From Aeromicrobium choanae (GTDB lineage Bacteria; Actinomycetota; Actinomycetes; Propionibacteriales; Nocardioidaceae): a DNA stretch of 64,000 nt. The notes below the pieces were generated by a model, which worked only from the letters and a program-made list of their open reading frames with translations, searched no databases and was not told the DNA's origin. The position numbers and the translations under genes were made by a program. Shown here one piece after another: positions 45,946 through 55,656 of the stretch (position 1 is the first letter of the stretch; each line of letters opens with the position of its first letter). The stretch spans positions 558,001 to 622,000 of the forward strand of contig NZ_LT796768.1 of assembly GCF_900167475.1 (NCBI RefSeq), in the 5' to 3' direction.

Positions 45946-47196
45946 TCAGCGCTGGAACGCGTCGGGGACGCCGTCGGCATCCTCGTCGCGCGACTCCTGC
46001 TCCTCGACCTCGCGGTAGTGGCGGTTCCGTGCCCGCAGCACCACCGCCGCGAGCGCCGCGGCGACCAGGGAGCCGGCCAGGACGCCGATCTTCACGTACT
46101 CCTCGAGGCCCTCGTCGACGAACGCGAGGTCCCCGATCAGCAGTGAGACCGTGAAGCCGATGCCCGCGAGCATCGCCACCCCGACCACGTCGATCCAGCG
46201 GATGCTCGGGTCCAGTTGGGCGCGGGTCGTCGCCGCCAGCAGCATCGAGCTGCCGACGATGCCGAGCGGCTTGCCCAGCACGAGGCCGAGCACGATGCCC
46301 CACGTCACCGGGGAGTCGAAGGCACCCGAGAGCACCTCCCCCGACACCGCCACCCCGGCCGCGAAGAAGGCGAAGACCGGCACGGCGAACCCCGTGGAGA
46401 CCGGGCGCACGCGATGCTCCATCCGCTCGGCGACGCTGCGGTGGCCGTGGGCGGGCACGGTGAAGCCGAGCAGCACGCCCGCGACCGTCGCGTGGACGCC
46501 CGACTCGTGCATGAGCACCCACGTCACGACGGCGAACGGGATCAGCAGCCACCACCAGTGCGGGGCGCGGCGCGCGACGACCGCGAAGGCCAGCAGCGGG
46601 ACGAACGCCGCGGCGAACATGGCCAGGTCCAGCGACTCGGTGTAGAACACCGCGATCACGGTGATCGCCAGGAGGTCGTCGACCACGGCGAGCGTCAGCA
46701 GGAACGTGCGCAGCGCCATCGGGAGATAGGTGCCCAGCACCGCCAGGACCGCGACCGCGAAGGCGATGTCCGTCGCGGTCGGGATCGCCCAGCCGTGCGT
46801 GGTCCCGTGGCCGGCGTTGATCGCCACGAAGATGAGCGCCGGCGCGACCATGCCGCCCATCGCGGCCACGACCGGAAGCATCGCGCGGCGTGGGTCACGC
46901 AGGTCGCCCGCGACGAACTCCCGCTTGAGCTCGAGGCCCACGACGAAGAAGAAGATCGCCAGCAGGCCGTCGGCCGCCCACGCCGAGACGGTGAGGTCCA
47001 GGTGCAGGGAGGCGGGCCCGACGCGCGTCGCGGCCAGGTCGAAGTAGGCGTCGGACCACGGCGAGTTGGCCAGGACGAGCGCCGCGATCGCGGCCACCAG
47101 CAGGATCGTGCCGCCGACCGTCTCGCGGCGCAGCACGTCGGCGACGCGGGAGGCCTCCGGCCAGCTGCCGCGGGTGAACAGTCCAGGTGAGCTCAT
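45946..47196 (-). CDS. nhaA: Na+/H+ antiporter NhaA
   Basis: This 416-residue antiporter exports Na+ (or Li+) in exchange for H+ in the cytoplasmic membrane. About 11-12 helices; the ion-binding Asp pair is in AVVDDLLAI (~170), and FFFVVGLELKREF and PTATDIAFA are hallmark segments. GAGGA precedes ATG 47196. The C-terminal hydrophilic tail is short and acidic. Its leader holds two stable hairpins. Confidence 0.95.
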   Translation of the reverse strand: MSSPGLFTRGSWPEASRVADVLRRETVGGTILLVAAIAALVLANSPWSDAYFDLAATRVGPASLHLDLTVSAWAADGLLAIFFFVVGLELKREFVAGDLRDPRRAMLPVVAAMGGMVAPALIFVAINAGHGTTHGWAIPTATDIAFAVAVLAVLGTYLPMALRTFLLTLAVVDDLLAITVIAVFYTESLDLAMFAAAFVPLLAFAVVARRAPHWWWLLIPFAVVTWVLMHESGVHATVAGVLLGFTVPAHGHRSVAERMEHRVRPVSTGFAVPVFAFFAAGVAVSGEVLSGAFDSPVTWGIVLGLVLGKPLGIVGSSMLLAATTRAQLDPSIRWIDVVGVAMLAGIGFTVSLLIGDLAFVDEGLEEYVKIGVLAGSLVAAALAAVVLRARNRHYREVEEQESRDEDADGVPDAFQR

Positions 47197-47210
47197 GGGA
47201 ATCCTCGAGG

Positions 47211-47309
47211 GGTCGGCGGCAGGACGCCGACCAGACTTCCCGGCACACCTGTCACCACCCTAACGGGCGGAGGCTCCCCTGCTCGCTTCGCCGAGGAGGG
47301 GCGTCCGCC
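47211..47309 (-). promoter_or_regulatory. Structured leader upstream of nhaA
   Basis: Two hairpins lie between the nhaA start and the divergent TetR promoter. The near one is GGTCGGCG/CGCCGACC (47211-47232, 8 bp, 6-base loop). The far one (47266-47309) stacks GGCGGA/TCCGCC, CCCCT/AGGGG and CTCG/CGAG. Li+-responsive riboswitches (nhaA-I, nhaA-II) precede nhaA in some bacteria; whether this is one cannot be told by eye. Confidence 0.4.
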
Positions 47310-47328
47310 GCACGGGTGTACGGCGCTC

Positions 47329-47359
47329 TTGGCAATGTTCGTCTAGACGCAATAGTCTA
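47329..47359 (+). promoter_or_regulatory. TetR-pair promoter and operator site A
   Basis: TTGGCA (47329-47334) and TAGTCT (47353-47358) form a promoter with an 18-base spacer. The 16-bp palindrome TAGACGCAATAGTCTA (47344-47359) covers the -10, placing a repressor directly on it. It matches sites B, C and D. Confidence 0.75.
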
Positions 47360-47419
47360 TAAGGGTGGCGCCCGTGTCTGACCCTGGCACCCGCCACATC
47401 GGTCGATCAACGAGGAGCG

Positions 47420-48025
47420 ATGATGTCGACGTCGGTCAAGGTTCCCCACAAGGAACGGTTGCTGCGCGCCGGAATTCGCCTGCTCTACGACCGTGGCTAC
47501 AACGGGACCAGCGTGGACGCCATCCTCGCCGAGGCCGAGGCCCCCAAGGGCTCGTTCTACCACCACTTCGGCTCAAAGGAGCGCTTCGGCCGCGAGGTCC
47601 TCGAGCGCTACGACGACCTCCAGGCGCTGCGGCTGCGCTCGTGGGCCGTCAAGGAGGAGCTCACCGTCCCCGAGCGGCTCGCCGGCTACCATCGCGCGGC
47701 CGTTGATGCGTTCGTCGACAGCCACTGGCGCTGGGCGTGCCTGGCGGGAAAGCTCTCCAACGAGCTGGCGGCCAACTCGGAGTCCTATCGCGATGGGCTC
47801 GCCCGCGGGTTCGTCGCCTGGCGCGATGCTCTCGCCGCGATGCTGAGCGAGGGCCAGCAGTGTGGCGAGGTCCGCGAAGACCGCACGGCCGAGGAGCTGG
47901 CCGATGCGAGCCTAGCGTTGATCCAAGGTGCCTTCGTGGCAGCGCTGGCCCTGCGCGACCGGGACTACCTCGACGCGGTGACGGCCAGCCTCACCGACCT
48001 GATCTCTCCGCGGACGCGTTCGTGA
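47420..48025 (+). CDS. TetR-family regulator 1
   Basis: This 201-residue protein has a TetR HTH (~10-58: AGIRLLYDRGYNGTSVDAILAEAEAPKGSFYHHFGSKERF) and a ligand-binding domain. It is strongly similar to the next gene in the HTH and following helix, so the two are a tandem duplication. A palindromic operator overlaps its promoter, implying autorepression; an acyl-CoA or free acid effector is likely by context. ATG 47420 or 47423, after AGGAGCG. Confidence 0.88.
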   Translation: MMSTSVKVPHKERLLRAGIRLLYDRGYNGTSVDAILAEAEAPKGSFYHHFGSKERFGREVLERYDDLQALRLRSWAVKEELTVPERLAGYHRAAVDAFVDSHWRWACLAGKLSNELAANSESYRDGLARGFVAWRDALAAMLSEGQQCGEVREDRTAEELADASLALIQGAFVAALALRDRDYLDAVTASLTDLISPRTRS

Positions 48026-48618
48026 CCGACATTGCTCCTGCGCGCACGTCGCACCGAGACGCGCTCCTGCGCGAAGGCCTGAATCAGCTCTTCATCCATG
48101 GCTACCACGGCACGACGGTGGACGGCCTGCTCGATGCCACGGGAGTCCCGAAGGGGTCGTTCTACCACCACTTCGGTGACAAGGAGAGCTTCGTCGTGGC
48201 GGTCCTGCAGCGTTACGACCGCTTCCATCAGCGACTCCTGGAGAAGTGGAGCAGTCGCGAAGAACTGTCCACCGCGGAGATGATGTCCGGCTACTTCCAG
48301 GACTTGGTCGAGCATTTCGTGAGCTCGGGGTTCACGCACGTCGATCTCATCGGCAAGCTCGCCACCGAGATCGCCAACGGCTCGGAGTCGATCAGGGTCA
48401 TCCTCGCCGAGCAGCTCGGGCGCTGGCGCACCACCGTCGAGCAGATCCTCCGCGACGGCCAGGCGCGCGGTGACGTCCGCACGGATCGTGATGTCGCCGA
48501 GCTCAGTGCGACCATCAATGCCTACATCGAGGGCGCCTTCGTCGTGGCGCAGTCGACGCGCGACGAGCGCGGGCTGGAGACGGTCTCGGCGGCGATCGCG
48601 GAGTCGATCGCCGCCTGA
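48022..48618 (+). CDS. TetR-family regulator 2
   Basis: This 198-residue paralogue has HTH EGLNQLFIHGYHGTTVDGLLDATGVPKGSFYHHFGDKESF. GTG 48022 overlaps the first regulator's stop (GTGA). The identical recognition-helix end (PKGSFYHHFG) suggests both read the same operator, either as homodimers or a heterodimer. It ends seven bases from the convergent acuI-like gene. Confidence 0.88.
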   Translation: MTDIAPARTSHRDALLREGLNQLFIHGYHGTTVDGLLDATGVPKGSFYHHFGDKESFVVAVLQRYDRFHQRLLEKWSSREELSTAEMMSGYFQDLVEHFVSSGFTHVDLIGKLATEIANGSESIRVILAEQLGRWRTTVEQILRDGQARGDVRTDRDVAELSATINAYIEGAFVVAQSTRDERGLETVSAAIAESIAA

Positions 48619-48624
48619 GCGCTC

Positions 48625-49638
48625 CTAGGCCGTGACGTCCACGACCACGCGGCCGCGGACCTGACCGGCCAGGATCTCTCGAGCCAGGGCCGGCACCGTC
48701 GAGAGCGGCTCCACCCTCGGAACCGAGGCGAAGAGATCGTCCGGGAGGTCGCGCTCCAGCCGCTCCCAGGCCTTGGCGCGCAGGTGCGCCGGCGCCATGA
48801 CCGAGTCCACGCCCAGCAGCGCGACGCTGCGCAGGATGTGAGGCATCACGGTTGCGTCGGGGAGCCCCGGCGACTCGGCCATCCCGCAGGCGGCCACGGC
48901 CCCTCCGTACTGCGTCCGGGCGATGGCATTGACTAGTGTCGATCCGCCCACGGAGTCGATGGCGGCGGCCCAGCTCTCCGCGCCCAGGGCTCGGCCCTTG
49001 CCCTGCAGCTCCGACCGATCGATGAACGACCTGGCACCGAGCCCGGTCAGGTACTCGTGGGTCTCGGAGCGACCAGTGGATGCGATGACGCGGTAGCCCG
49101 CAGCTGTCGCGAGCGCTGTCGCGAACGAGCCGACACCGCCGGCAGCGCCGGTGACGAGGACCTCGGAGCCAGCGGGCGTCCCGTGTCCGACGATCCGATC
49201 GACGCAGAGCGCAGCGGTGTAGCCCGCCGTGCCGATCGCCATCGCCTGCAGGGTCGTGAATGCGTCGGGCAGACGAACGAGCCACTCGGGCTTGACCCGC
49301 TGATAGCGCGTGTAGCCGCCCGACTGGGTCTCCGAGAGCCCCCAGCCGTTGACGACGACCCGATCGCCCGCCGACCAGTTCGGGTCCGCCGACTCGACGA
49401 CGACGCCGGCGAGGTCGATGCCGGCGACCAGCGGGGTCCGCCGCGCGATCTTGGCGGCGCCCGAGACGTTGAGGCCGTCCTTGTAGTTGAGGGAGCTGTA
49501 CTCGACCTCGACCAGTACCGGTAGATCGGGCAGGTCGGCGAGTGTCAGCTGCCGGGGCGCTGCGGCGGTGCGGCCCTCAGCGGCCTCGTCGACCACCAGT
49601 GCGGTGAACTGCGTTTCCTTGCTGGGTGGGGTGCTCAC
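48625..49638 (-). CDS. acuI: AcuI/YhdH-type acryloyl-CoA reductase-like MDR oxidoreductase
   Basis: This 337-residue zinc-free medium-chain reductase has SLNYKDGLNVSG, GIDLAGVVVES and NADPH motif VLVTGAAGGVGSFA. AcuI reduces acryloyl-CoA to propionyl-CoA; here it may reduce a short 2-enoyl-CoA in the pathway (inference). GTG 49638 has an AAGGA site. In some proteobacteria acuI also adjoins a TetR-type gene, acuR. Last gene of the leftward run. Confidence 0.85.
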   Translation of the reverse strand: MSTPPSKETQFTALVVDEAAEGRTAAAPRQLTLADLPDLPVLVEVEYSSLNYKDGLNVSGAAKIARRTPLVAGIDLAGVVVESADPNWSAGDRVVVNGWGLSETQSGGYTRYQRVKPEWLVRLPDAFTTLQAMAIGTAGYTAALCVDRIVGHGTPAGSEVLVTGAAGGVGSFATALATAAGYRVIASTGRSETHEYLTGLGARSFIDRSELQGKGRALGAESWAAAIDSVGGSTLVNAIARTQYGGAVAACGMAESPGLPDATVMPHILRSVALLGVDSVMAPAHLRAKAWERLERDLPDDLFASVPRVEPLSTVPALAREILAGQVRGRVVVDVTA

Positions 49639-49703
49639 ATTCGTCCTTTCCTGACGCGATGAGGTCGAGCAAGCCGGCGGAGGTCACTCCGCGAGGCGAT
49701 GAT

Positions 49704-50705
<1,002 letters not shown>

Positions 50706-51158
50706 TCAGCCGAGGATTCGATTGACGGACTCGGCGACGCACACGGGCTTGTCCGAGCCTTCACGCTCGATGGTCACCGCAGTGACCATCTGGACGCCCC
50801 CGGGGATGTCGGTGACCTCGAGAATCTTGCCGTGTCCCCGCACGCGGGAGCCAACCGGAGCAGGAGCCGGGAAGCGCACCTTGTTGAGGCCATAGTTGAT
50901 GCCGGCCGACACGCCCTTGACGTCGACGATGTCGCCGAACATCGCTGCGACCAGCGAGAGGGTGAGGAAGCCGTGCGCCACGGTGGCGCCGAAGGGGCCG
51001 TCCTTGGCACGCTCGGGATCGATGTGGATCCACTGGCGGTCCTCGGTGTTGTCGGCGAAGACGTCGATACGGTCCTGGGTGAGCTCGAACCAGCGGCTGG
51101 CGCCGAGATCCGTGCCCTCGGCGTTCCGCAGCTCTTCCAGCGAGTTGAACGTGGTCAT
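50706..51158 (-). CDS. MaoC-family enoyl-CoA hydratase
   Basis: This 150-residue single-hotdog hydratase 2 has RIDVFADNTEDRQWIHIDPERA and GATVAHGFLTLSL, containing the catalytic Asp/His region and GxTxAHG. It hydrates trans-2-enoyl-CoA to (R)-3-hydroxyacyl-CoA, the second beta-oxidation step. Its ATG overlaps the SDR stop (ATGA). Confidence 0.9.
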   Translation of the reverse strand: MTTFNSLEELRNAEGTDLGASRWFELTQDRIDVFADNTEDRQWIHIDPERAKDGPFGATVAHGFLTLSLVAAMFGDIVDVKGVSAGINYGLNKVRFPAPAPVGSRVRGHGKILEVTDIPGGVQMVTAVTIEREGSDKPVCVAESVNRILG

Positions 51159-51892
51159 ATGGAAATCCCTCCGTCGACGGGCAGTACGACGCCCGTAATG
51201 TAAGAAGCCTCGTCCGAGGCGAGAAATGCAACTGCGCCGGTGATCTCGCTCGGCGGGGCGAACCGACCGAGCGGGATCGCGGCCTCGAGCCCCACCCGCT
51301 TCTCCTGCGGGATGCTGGCGATCATGCGGGTGTCCGCATTGGGTGAGATGGCGTTCACAGTGACCCCGAACCGCGCGAGCTCCTTGGCCACGGTCTTCGT
51401 GAAGCCAATGATTCCGGCCTTGGCCATCGAGTAGTTGGACTGGCCGATGTTGCCCCGGAGCCCCGTGTAGGACGTGACATTGATGACCCGCCCACTGCCC
51501 TGGGCCCGGAAGTGGGGAACACAGGCGCGCGTGAATCGGAAGGTGCCCCCTGAGTGCACGGCCATGACGGACTCGTAGTCGTCATCGCTCATCTTCCAGA
51601 GCAGCTTGTCGCGCAGGATGCCGGCGTTGTTCACCAGCACGTCGATCCGCCCGGTCTGCTCGATCACGGTGTCGACGACTCGCCGCACGTCCTCGCTCCT
51701 GCTGACGTCGGCCAGTACTCCATGACATCCGAGCTCCTCCGTCGCGGAGTCGAGAGCACGTTGGTCGAAGTCGACCAGGAACACGGTGGCGTTCGCGCGG
51801 GCGAACGTGCGTCCGATCTCGAGGCCTATGCCTTGGCCCGCGCCGGTCACGATCACCGATCGTCCGGCGAAGTCGAAGGTCAGATTGCTCAT
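51155..51892 (-). CDS. SDR oxidoreductase, FabG-like (3-hydroxyacyl-CoA dehydrogenase candidate)
   Basis: This 245-residue classical SDR has cofactor motif VTGAGQGIG, LVNNAG, and catalytic Ser/Tyr/Lys in NVTSYTG and SNYSMAKAG. ISPNADTRM replaces the usual PG with PN. By position after MaoC it would oxidise the (R)-3-hydroxyacyl-CoA; an acetoacetyl-CoA reductase running in reverse is an alternative. ATG 51892 overlaps thiolase stop (TGATG). Confidence 0.88.
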   Translation of the reverse strand: MSNLTFDFAGRSVIVTGAGQGIGLEIGRTFARANATVFLVDFDQRALDSATEELGCHGVLADVSRSEDVRRVVDTVIEQTGRIDVLVNNAGILRDKLLWKMSDDDYESVMAVHSGGTFRFTRACVPHFRAQGSGRVINVTSYTGLRGNIGQSNYSMAKAGIIGFTKTVAKELARFGVTVNAISPNADTRMIASIPQEKRVGLEAAIPLGRFAPPSEITGAVAFLASDEASYITGVVLPVDGGISI

Positions 51893-53112
51893 CAGCTGAG
51901 CCTCTCGAGAACCATTGCCATGCCTTGGCCGCCACCGACGCACATCGTCTCGACACCGAGCTGCTTGTCGTGGTGCTGAAGCGAGTTGATGAGAGTCGAG
52001 GTGATCCGCGCGCCCGTCATGCCGAACGGGTGGCCGACGGCGATGGCTCCGCCGTTGACGTTCAGCTTGTCGAGCGGGATGCCCAGCGCCTGAGCCGAGC
52101 CCAGCGCCTGCACGGCGAACGCCTCGTTGATCTCGAACAGGTCGATGTCGTCGATCGTGAGTCCGGCGCGCCCGAGGGCCTGCTTGGTTGCCTCGATCGG
52201 GCCCAGTCCCATGATCTCGGGCGAGAGACCGGTCACGCCCGTCGAGATGATGCGGGCGAGCGGCGTGAGGCCGAGCTCCTTGGCCTTGACGTCGCTCATG
52301 ATGACGACGGCCGCGGCGCCGTCGTTGAGCGGGCAGGCGTTGCCGGCCGTCACCGTGCCGTCGGGCCGGAAGACCGGCCGGAGCTGGGACACGGCCTCGT
52401 ACGTCGTTCCCGGCCGGGGTCCGTCATCCTGGCTGATGACGGTGCCGTCGGGCAGCGTGACCGGCGTGATGTCCTTGGCCCAGAAGCCGTCCGCGATCGC
52501 CCGCTCGGCGAGGTTGTGGCTGCGGACCCCGAACTCGTCCTGCTCGCGCCGGCTCATGCCGATCTTCTGGGCGACGTTCTCGGCGGTCTGGCCCATCGTG
52601 ATGTAGACGTCCGGGATCCGGCCGTCGAGACGTGGGTCGGTCCACGGCGCCGCTCCCTCGGACGACCGGGACTCCGTGCGCTTCATCGCGTCACCGAAGA
52701 CTCCGTCATTGAAGCCCTCGGGGTTGTCGGAGAATCCGTTGCCGAATCGAGAGACCGTCTCGACGCCGGCCGAGATGAAGACGTCACCCTCGCCGGCGCG
52801 GATGGCGTGCATCGCCATGCGGGTCGTCTGCAGGCTCGACGAGCAGTACCGGTTCACGGTGACGCCCGGAACGTGGTCCATGCCTACCTGCACGGCGACG
52901 ACACGGGCCAGGTTGTTGCCGCTCTCGCCTGCGGGCTGTCCGACACCGAGGTGCAGATCGGCGATGTCCGCGCGGTCCAACTCGGGCACCTTGCCCAGCG
53001 CCGCCTCGACCATGCGGGTGGCCAGGTCGTCGGGACGCAGGTCCTTCAGGGATCCCTTCACGGCCCGCCCGATGGGGGAACGAGCCGTGGAGACGATGAC
53101 TGCCTCAACCAT
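51892..53112 (-). CDS. Thiolase (acetyl-CoA C-acyltransferase)
   Basis: This 406-residue thiolase has the nucleophile Cys in NRYCSSSLQT, NEAFAVQ, His in VGHPFGMTGAR, and the second Cys in CVGGGQGMA. It cleaves 3-ketoacyl-CoA with CoA, ending the beta-oxidation round. GGGQG rather than the common GIGQG near the C-terminus. It overlaps the metallo-hydrolase gene by eight bases. Confidence 0.92.
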   Translation of the reverse strand: MVEAVIVSTARSPIGRAVKGSLKDLRPDDLATRMVEAALGKVPELDRADIADLHLGVGQPAGESGNNLARVVAVQVGMDHVPGVTVNRYCSSSLQTTRMAMHAIRAGEGDVFISAGVETVSRFGNGFSDNPEGFNDGVFGDAMKRTESRSSEGAAPWTDPRLDGRIPDVYITMGQTAENVAQKIGMSRREQDEFGVRSHNLAERAIADGFWAKDITPVTLPDGTVISQDDGPRPGTTYEAVSQLRPVFRPDGTVTAGNACPLNDGAAAVVIMSDVKAKELGLTPLARIISTGVTGLSPEIMGLGPIEATKQALGRAGLTIDDIDLFEINEAFAVQALGSAQALGIPLDKLNVNGGAIAVGHPFGMTGARITSTLINSLQHHDKQLGVETMCVGGGQGMAMVLERLS

Positions 53113-53941
53113 GGTTCAACCTCTTCTTCGCCTTCATCGCCAGCGCAGCCGACAACAGCAACGCGGACGGATTGTCGTGATCGGGGAACTTGGCCTGCAT
53201 GTGGCCGACCAGGTCACGGGTGGAGTCGAACTGCTCGTGGCCCTCGATGAAGGCGTTGAGGTACGCCTTCGTCTCGCCGATCGCCTTCGGGTCGTCTGCC
53301 AGCTCGGGCCGCTTGTGCCCGGCGACGACCAGCGTGGGCTCGAGCGCGGCGATGATGTCGGTGCTCTCGATCCACCGCGGCCATTCCTCGACCGTCGAGG
53401 CAGCGAGGAACGGGTTCACTCCGTTGTAGATGGCGTCGCCGGCGATGACGGCACCGATGCTGGGGATGTGCAGTGCGGCGGTGGGATGGATGTCCGCCTG
53501 GGGCAGCTCGACGATCCGGACCTCTTCGCCGTCGACGGTGAAGGAGTCACCCTCGAAGGCCGCGGGAACGACCGTGGTGTCGACGGCCGCGCCCGAGAAG
53601 AAGTCCCTCGCCGCCTCGCGGTTGTCCTCCAGCCCGGACGCGGCCTCGGACGCCACGGCGGCGGTCGCGATCGCCTTGGCGTTCGGGAACGACTTGAGGA
53701 GCGTCTCGAGACCGAAGAAGTGGTCGTAGTGAGCGTGGGTGATGAAGATCGTCGTCAGCGTGCGACCCGAGGCCTCGATGCGGCGTCGCACCTCCTCGAC
53801 GTGTTCGGGAAGGTACTGGGTGTCGACCAGCAGGGCTTCGGTCGGGCCGAGCACCAGCGTCGACGTGGTCGGCGAGAACAGCCCTCCGTTCGCCAGCTCG
53901 AAGGACGGTGACGTGTAGACGTCGATGGTCAGTTCAGTCAT
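53105..53941 (-). CDS. Metallo-beta-lactamase-fold hydrolase
   Basis: This 278-residue protein has the metal motif THAHYDHF (HxHxDH), then a His in ADIHPTAA, Asp in VIAGDAIYNG and a closing His in VVAGHKRPE. Substrate unknown; sitting between acyl-CoA dehydrogenase and thiolase genes it may open a lactone or hydrolyse a CoA thioester. Its ATG overlaps the dehydrogenase stop (ATGA). Confidence 0.85.
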   Translation of the reverse strand: MTELTIDVYTSPSFELANGGLFSPTTSTLVLGPTEALLVDTQYLPEHVEEVRRRIEASGRTLTTIFITHAHYDHFFGLETLLKSFPNAKAIATAAVASEAASGLEDNREAARDFFSGAAVDTTVVPAAFEGDSFTVDGEEVRIVELPQADIHPTAALHIPSIGAVIAGDAIYNGVNPFLAASTVEEWPRWIESTDIIAALEPTLVVAGHKRPELADDPKAIGETKAYLNAFIEGHEQFDSTRDLVGHMQAKFPDHDNPSALLLSAALAMKAKKRLNHG

Positions 53942-55656
53942 GCGATTTCTCCTGCGATCAAGGCCTCGTGGAGGGAGGCGATTCGGCTGAGGTGATGTGC
54001 TCCGTAGAAGTCGGCCTCGACCGTGCGCCGCCGCGTGTCGACATCGTCGACGCGGAGGGCGGCGGTGACGGATCTGGCCAGCATCCATCCGCCGGCGAGT
54101 AGGCCCCACATGGTGAGGTAGTTGACGCTGGCGGCCTGTACGTCCCGTGGACGTTCCTCGGATCGCGAGACCAGGGTCGCGGTGGCTTGACGGACGAGGG
54201 CGACGGCGCGCTCCAACCGCTCGACCGTCCGGTCGACGACCTCGTGGTCGACCGCACGGAGGTCGACGATGTCCTTGTCGATGGCGTCGAGCAGCGTCGA
54301 GGCCACGGCTCCGGAGTCGCGGATCACCTTGCGACCGACGAGGTCGTTGGCCTGGATCGCGGTGGTCCCCTCGTAGATCGGGGTGATGCGTGCATCGCGG
54401 TAGTGCTGGGCGACGCCCGTTTCCTCGATGAACCCGGCACCGCCATGCACCTGCACGGCATCGGAGGTGATGCGGACGGACTCCTCGGTGAACCAGCCCT
54501 TCACGATCGGCGAGAAGAAGTCGGCCGCGGCGCGGGCGGTCTCGTCGCCCTGTTCGGCGAGGTCCTGCCACAGCGCCACCTGGACCAGCACGCCGCGTGC
54601 CGCGCTGATCAGGCTCGCGCTGGACGTCAGGAGCCGCGCCACGTCAGGGTGCCCGGCGATGGGAGTGCCCCGGTCCCGCCCGACCGGCGTTCCCTGGAGA
54701 CGCTGCTGCGCATAGTCCCGGGCCTGCTGATGGGCACGGTCCGCGATGCCCAGTCCTTGGACGCCGATGCCCATGCGGCTGACGTTCATCATGACGAACA
54801 TCGAGGTGAGGCCTCGGTGGAGATCACCGAGCAGGTAGCCCGTGGCGTTTTCGTACTCCAGGACGCAGGTCGGGCTGGCATGGATGCCCAGCTTGTGCTC
54901 CAACGCCACCGTCGTGATGTCGTTGCGCTCGCCCACCGCTCCGTTGGCGTCGAGCCGGAACTTCGGCACGATGAACAGCGACAGTCCCGCCAGTCCGTCC
55001 GGAGCCCCGGGTGTGCGAGCCAGGACGAGGTGCACGATGTTCTCGCTCAACTCGTGATCGCCCCAGGTGATGAAGATCTTCTGACCCCTGACCCGCCACG
55101 AGCCGTCCTCGTTCGGCGTCGCCGTCGTGCGGATGGCGGCGAGGTCCGTCCCTGCTTGGGGCTCGGTGAGGTTCATGGTGCCGGTCCATCGGCCCTCGAC
55201 CATGGGCGACAGGAACGTCTGCTTCTGCTCCGGTGACCCGACTGCCCCGATCGCATGGATCGCGCCCACCGTCAGGCCGGTGCACAGCCCGAACGCCGAG
55301 TTGGCCGCAGACCACAGTTCGCCCATCGGGGCAGTCAGCAGGTGAGGCATCCCCTCGCCACCGAGCTCGGTCGGAATCTCCACGCCCATCCAGCCCCCGC
55401 GCGCGTAACCCCGGAAGGCCTCGTCGAATCCTGTCGGCGTGACGACCCGGCCGTCCCGCAGAACGGACCCTTCGCGGTCCCCGGACGCGTTCAGGGGGTG
55501 GAGCTCACTGACGGCGAAGTCCGCCGCCGCGGCGAACACTGCGGCCGCATCGTCCACGCCAAGCGCACCGCCGGTCATGTCAAGGAGCTGCCGCTCCGCG
55601 TCGAGGACGTGCCGCCACAAGAAGTCGTAATCTGCGACCGGCGCCTTGTACGCCAC
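53938..55656 (-). CDS. Acyl-CoA dehydrogenase, long form
   Basis: This 572-residue FAD enzyme introduces the 2,3 double bond into acyl-CoA. NLTEPQAGTDLAAIRT, KIFITWGDHEL and the catalytic Glu in DARITPIYEGTTAIQANDL are family landmarks. The extra C-terminal domain places it with the ~600-residue FadE5-like group. GTG 55656 starts VAYKAPVADYDFL, one base before the preceding gene's stop (55657-55659). Confidence 0.92.
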   Translation of the reverse strand: MAYKAPVADYDFLWRHVLDAERQLLDMTGGALGVDDAAAVFAAAADFAVSELHPLNASGDREGSVLRDGRVVTPTGFDEAFRGYARGGWMGVEIPTELGGEGMPHLLTAPMGELWSAANSAFGLCTGLTVGAIHAIGAVGSPEQKQTFLSPMVEGRWTGTMNLTEPQAGTDLAAIRTTATPNEDGSWRVRGQKIFITWGDHELSENIVHLVLARTPGAPDGLAGLSLFIVPKFRLDANGAVGERNDITTVALEHKLGIHASPTCVLEYENATGYLLGDLHRGLTSMFVMMNVSRMGIGVQGLGIADRAHQQARDYAQQRLQGTPVGRDRGTPIAGHPDVARLLTSSASLISAARGVLVQVALWQDLAEQGDETARAAADFFSPIVKGWFTEESVRITSDAVQVHGGAGFIEETGVAQHYRDARITPIYEGTTAIQANDLVGRKVIRDSGAVASTLLDAIDKDIVDLRAVDHEVVDRTVERLERAVALVRQATATLVSRSEERPRDVQAASVNYLTMWGLLAGGWMLARSVTAALRVDDVDTRRRTVEADFYGAHHLSRIASLHEALIAGEIA

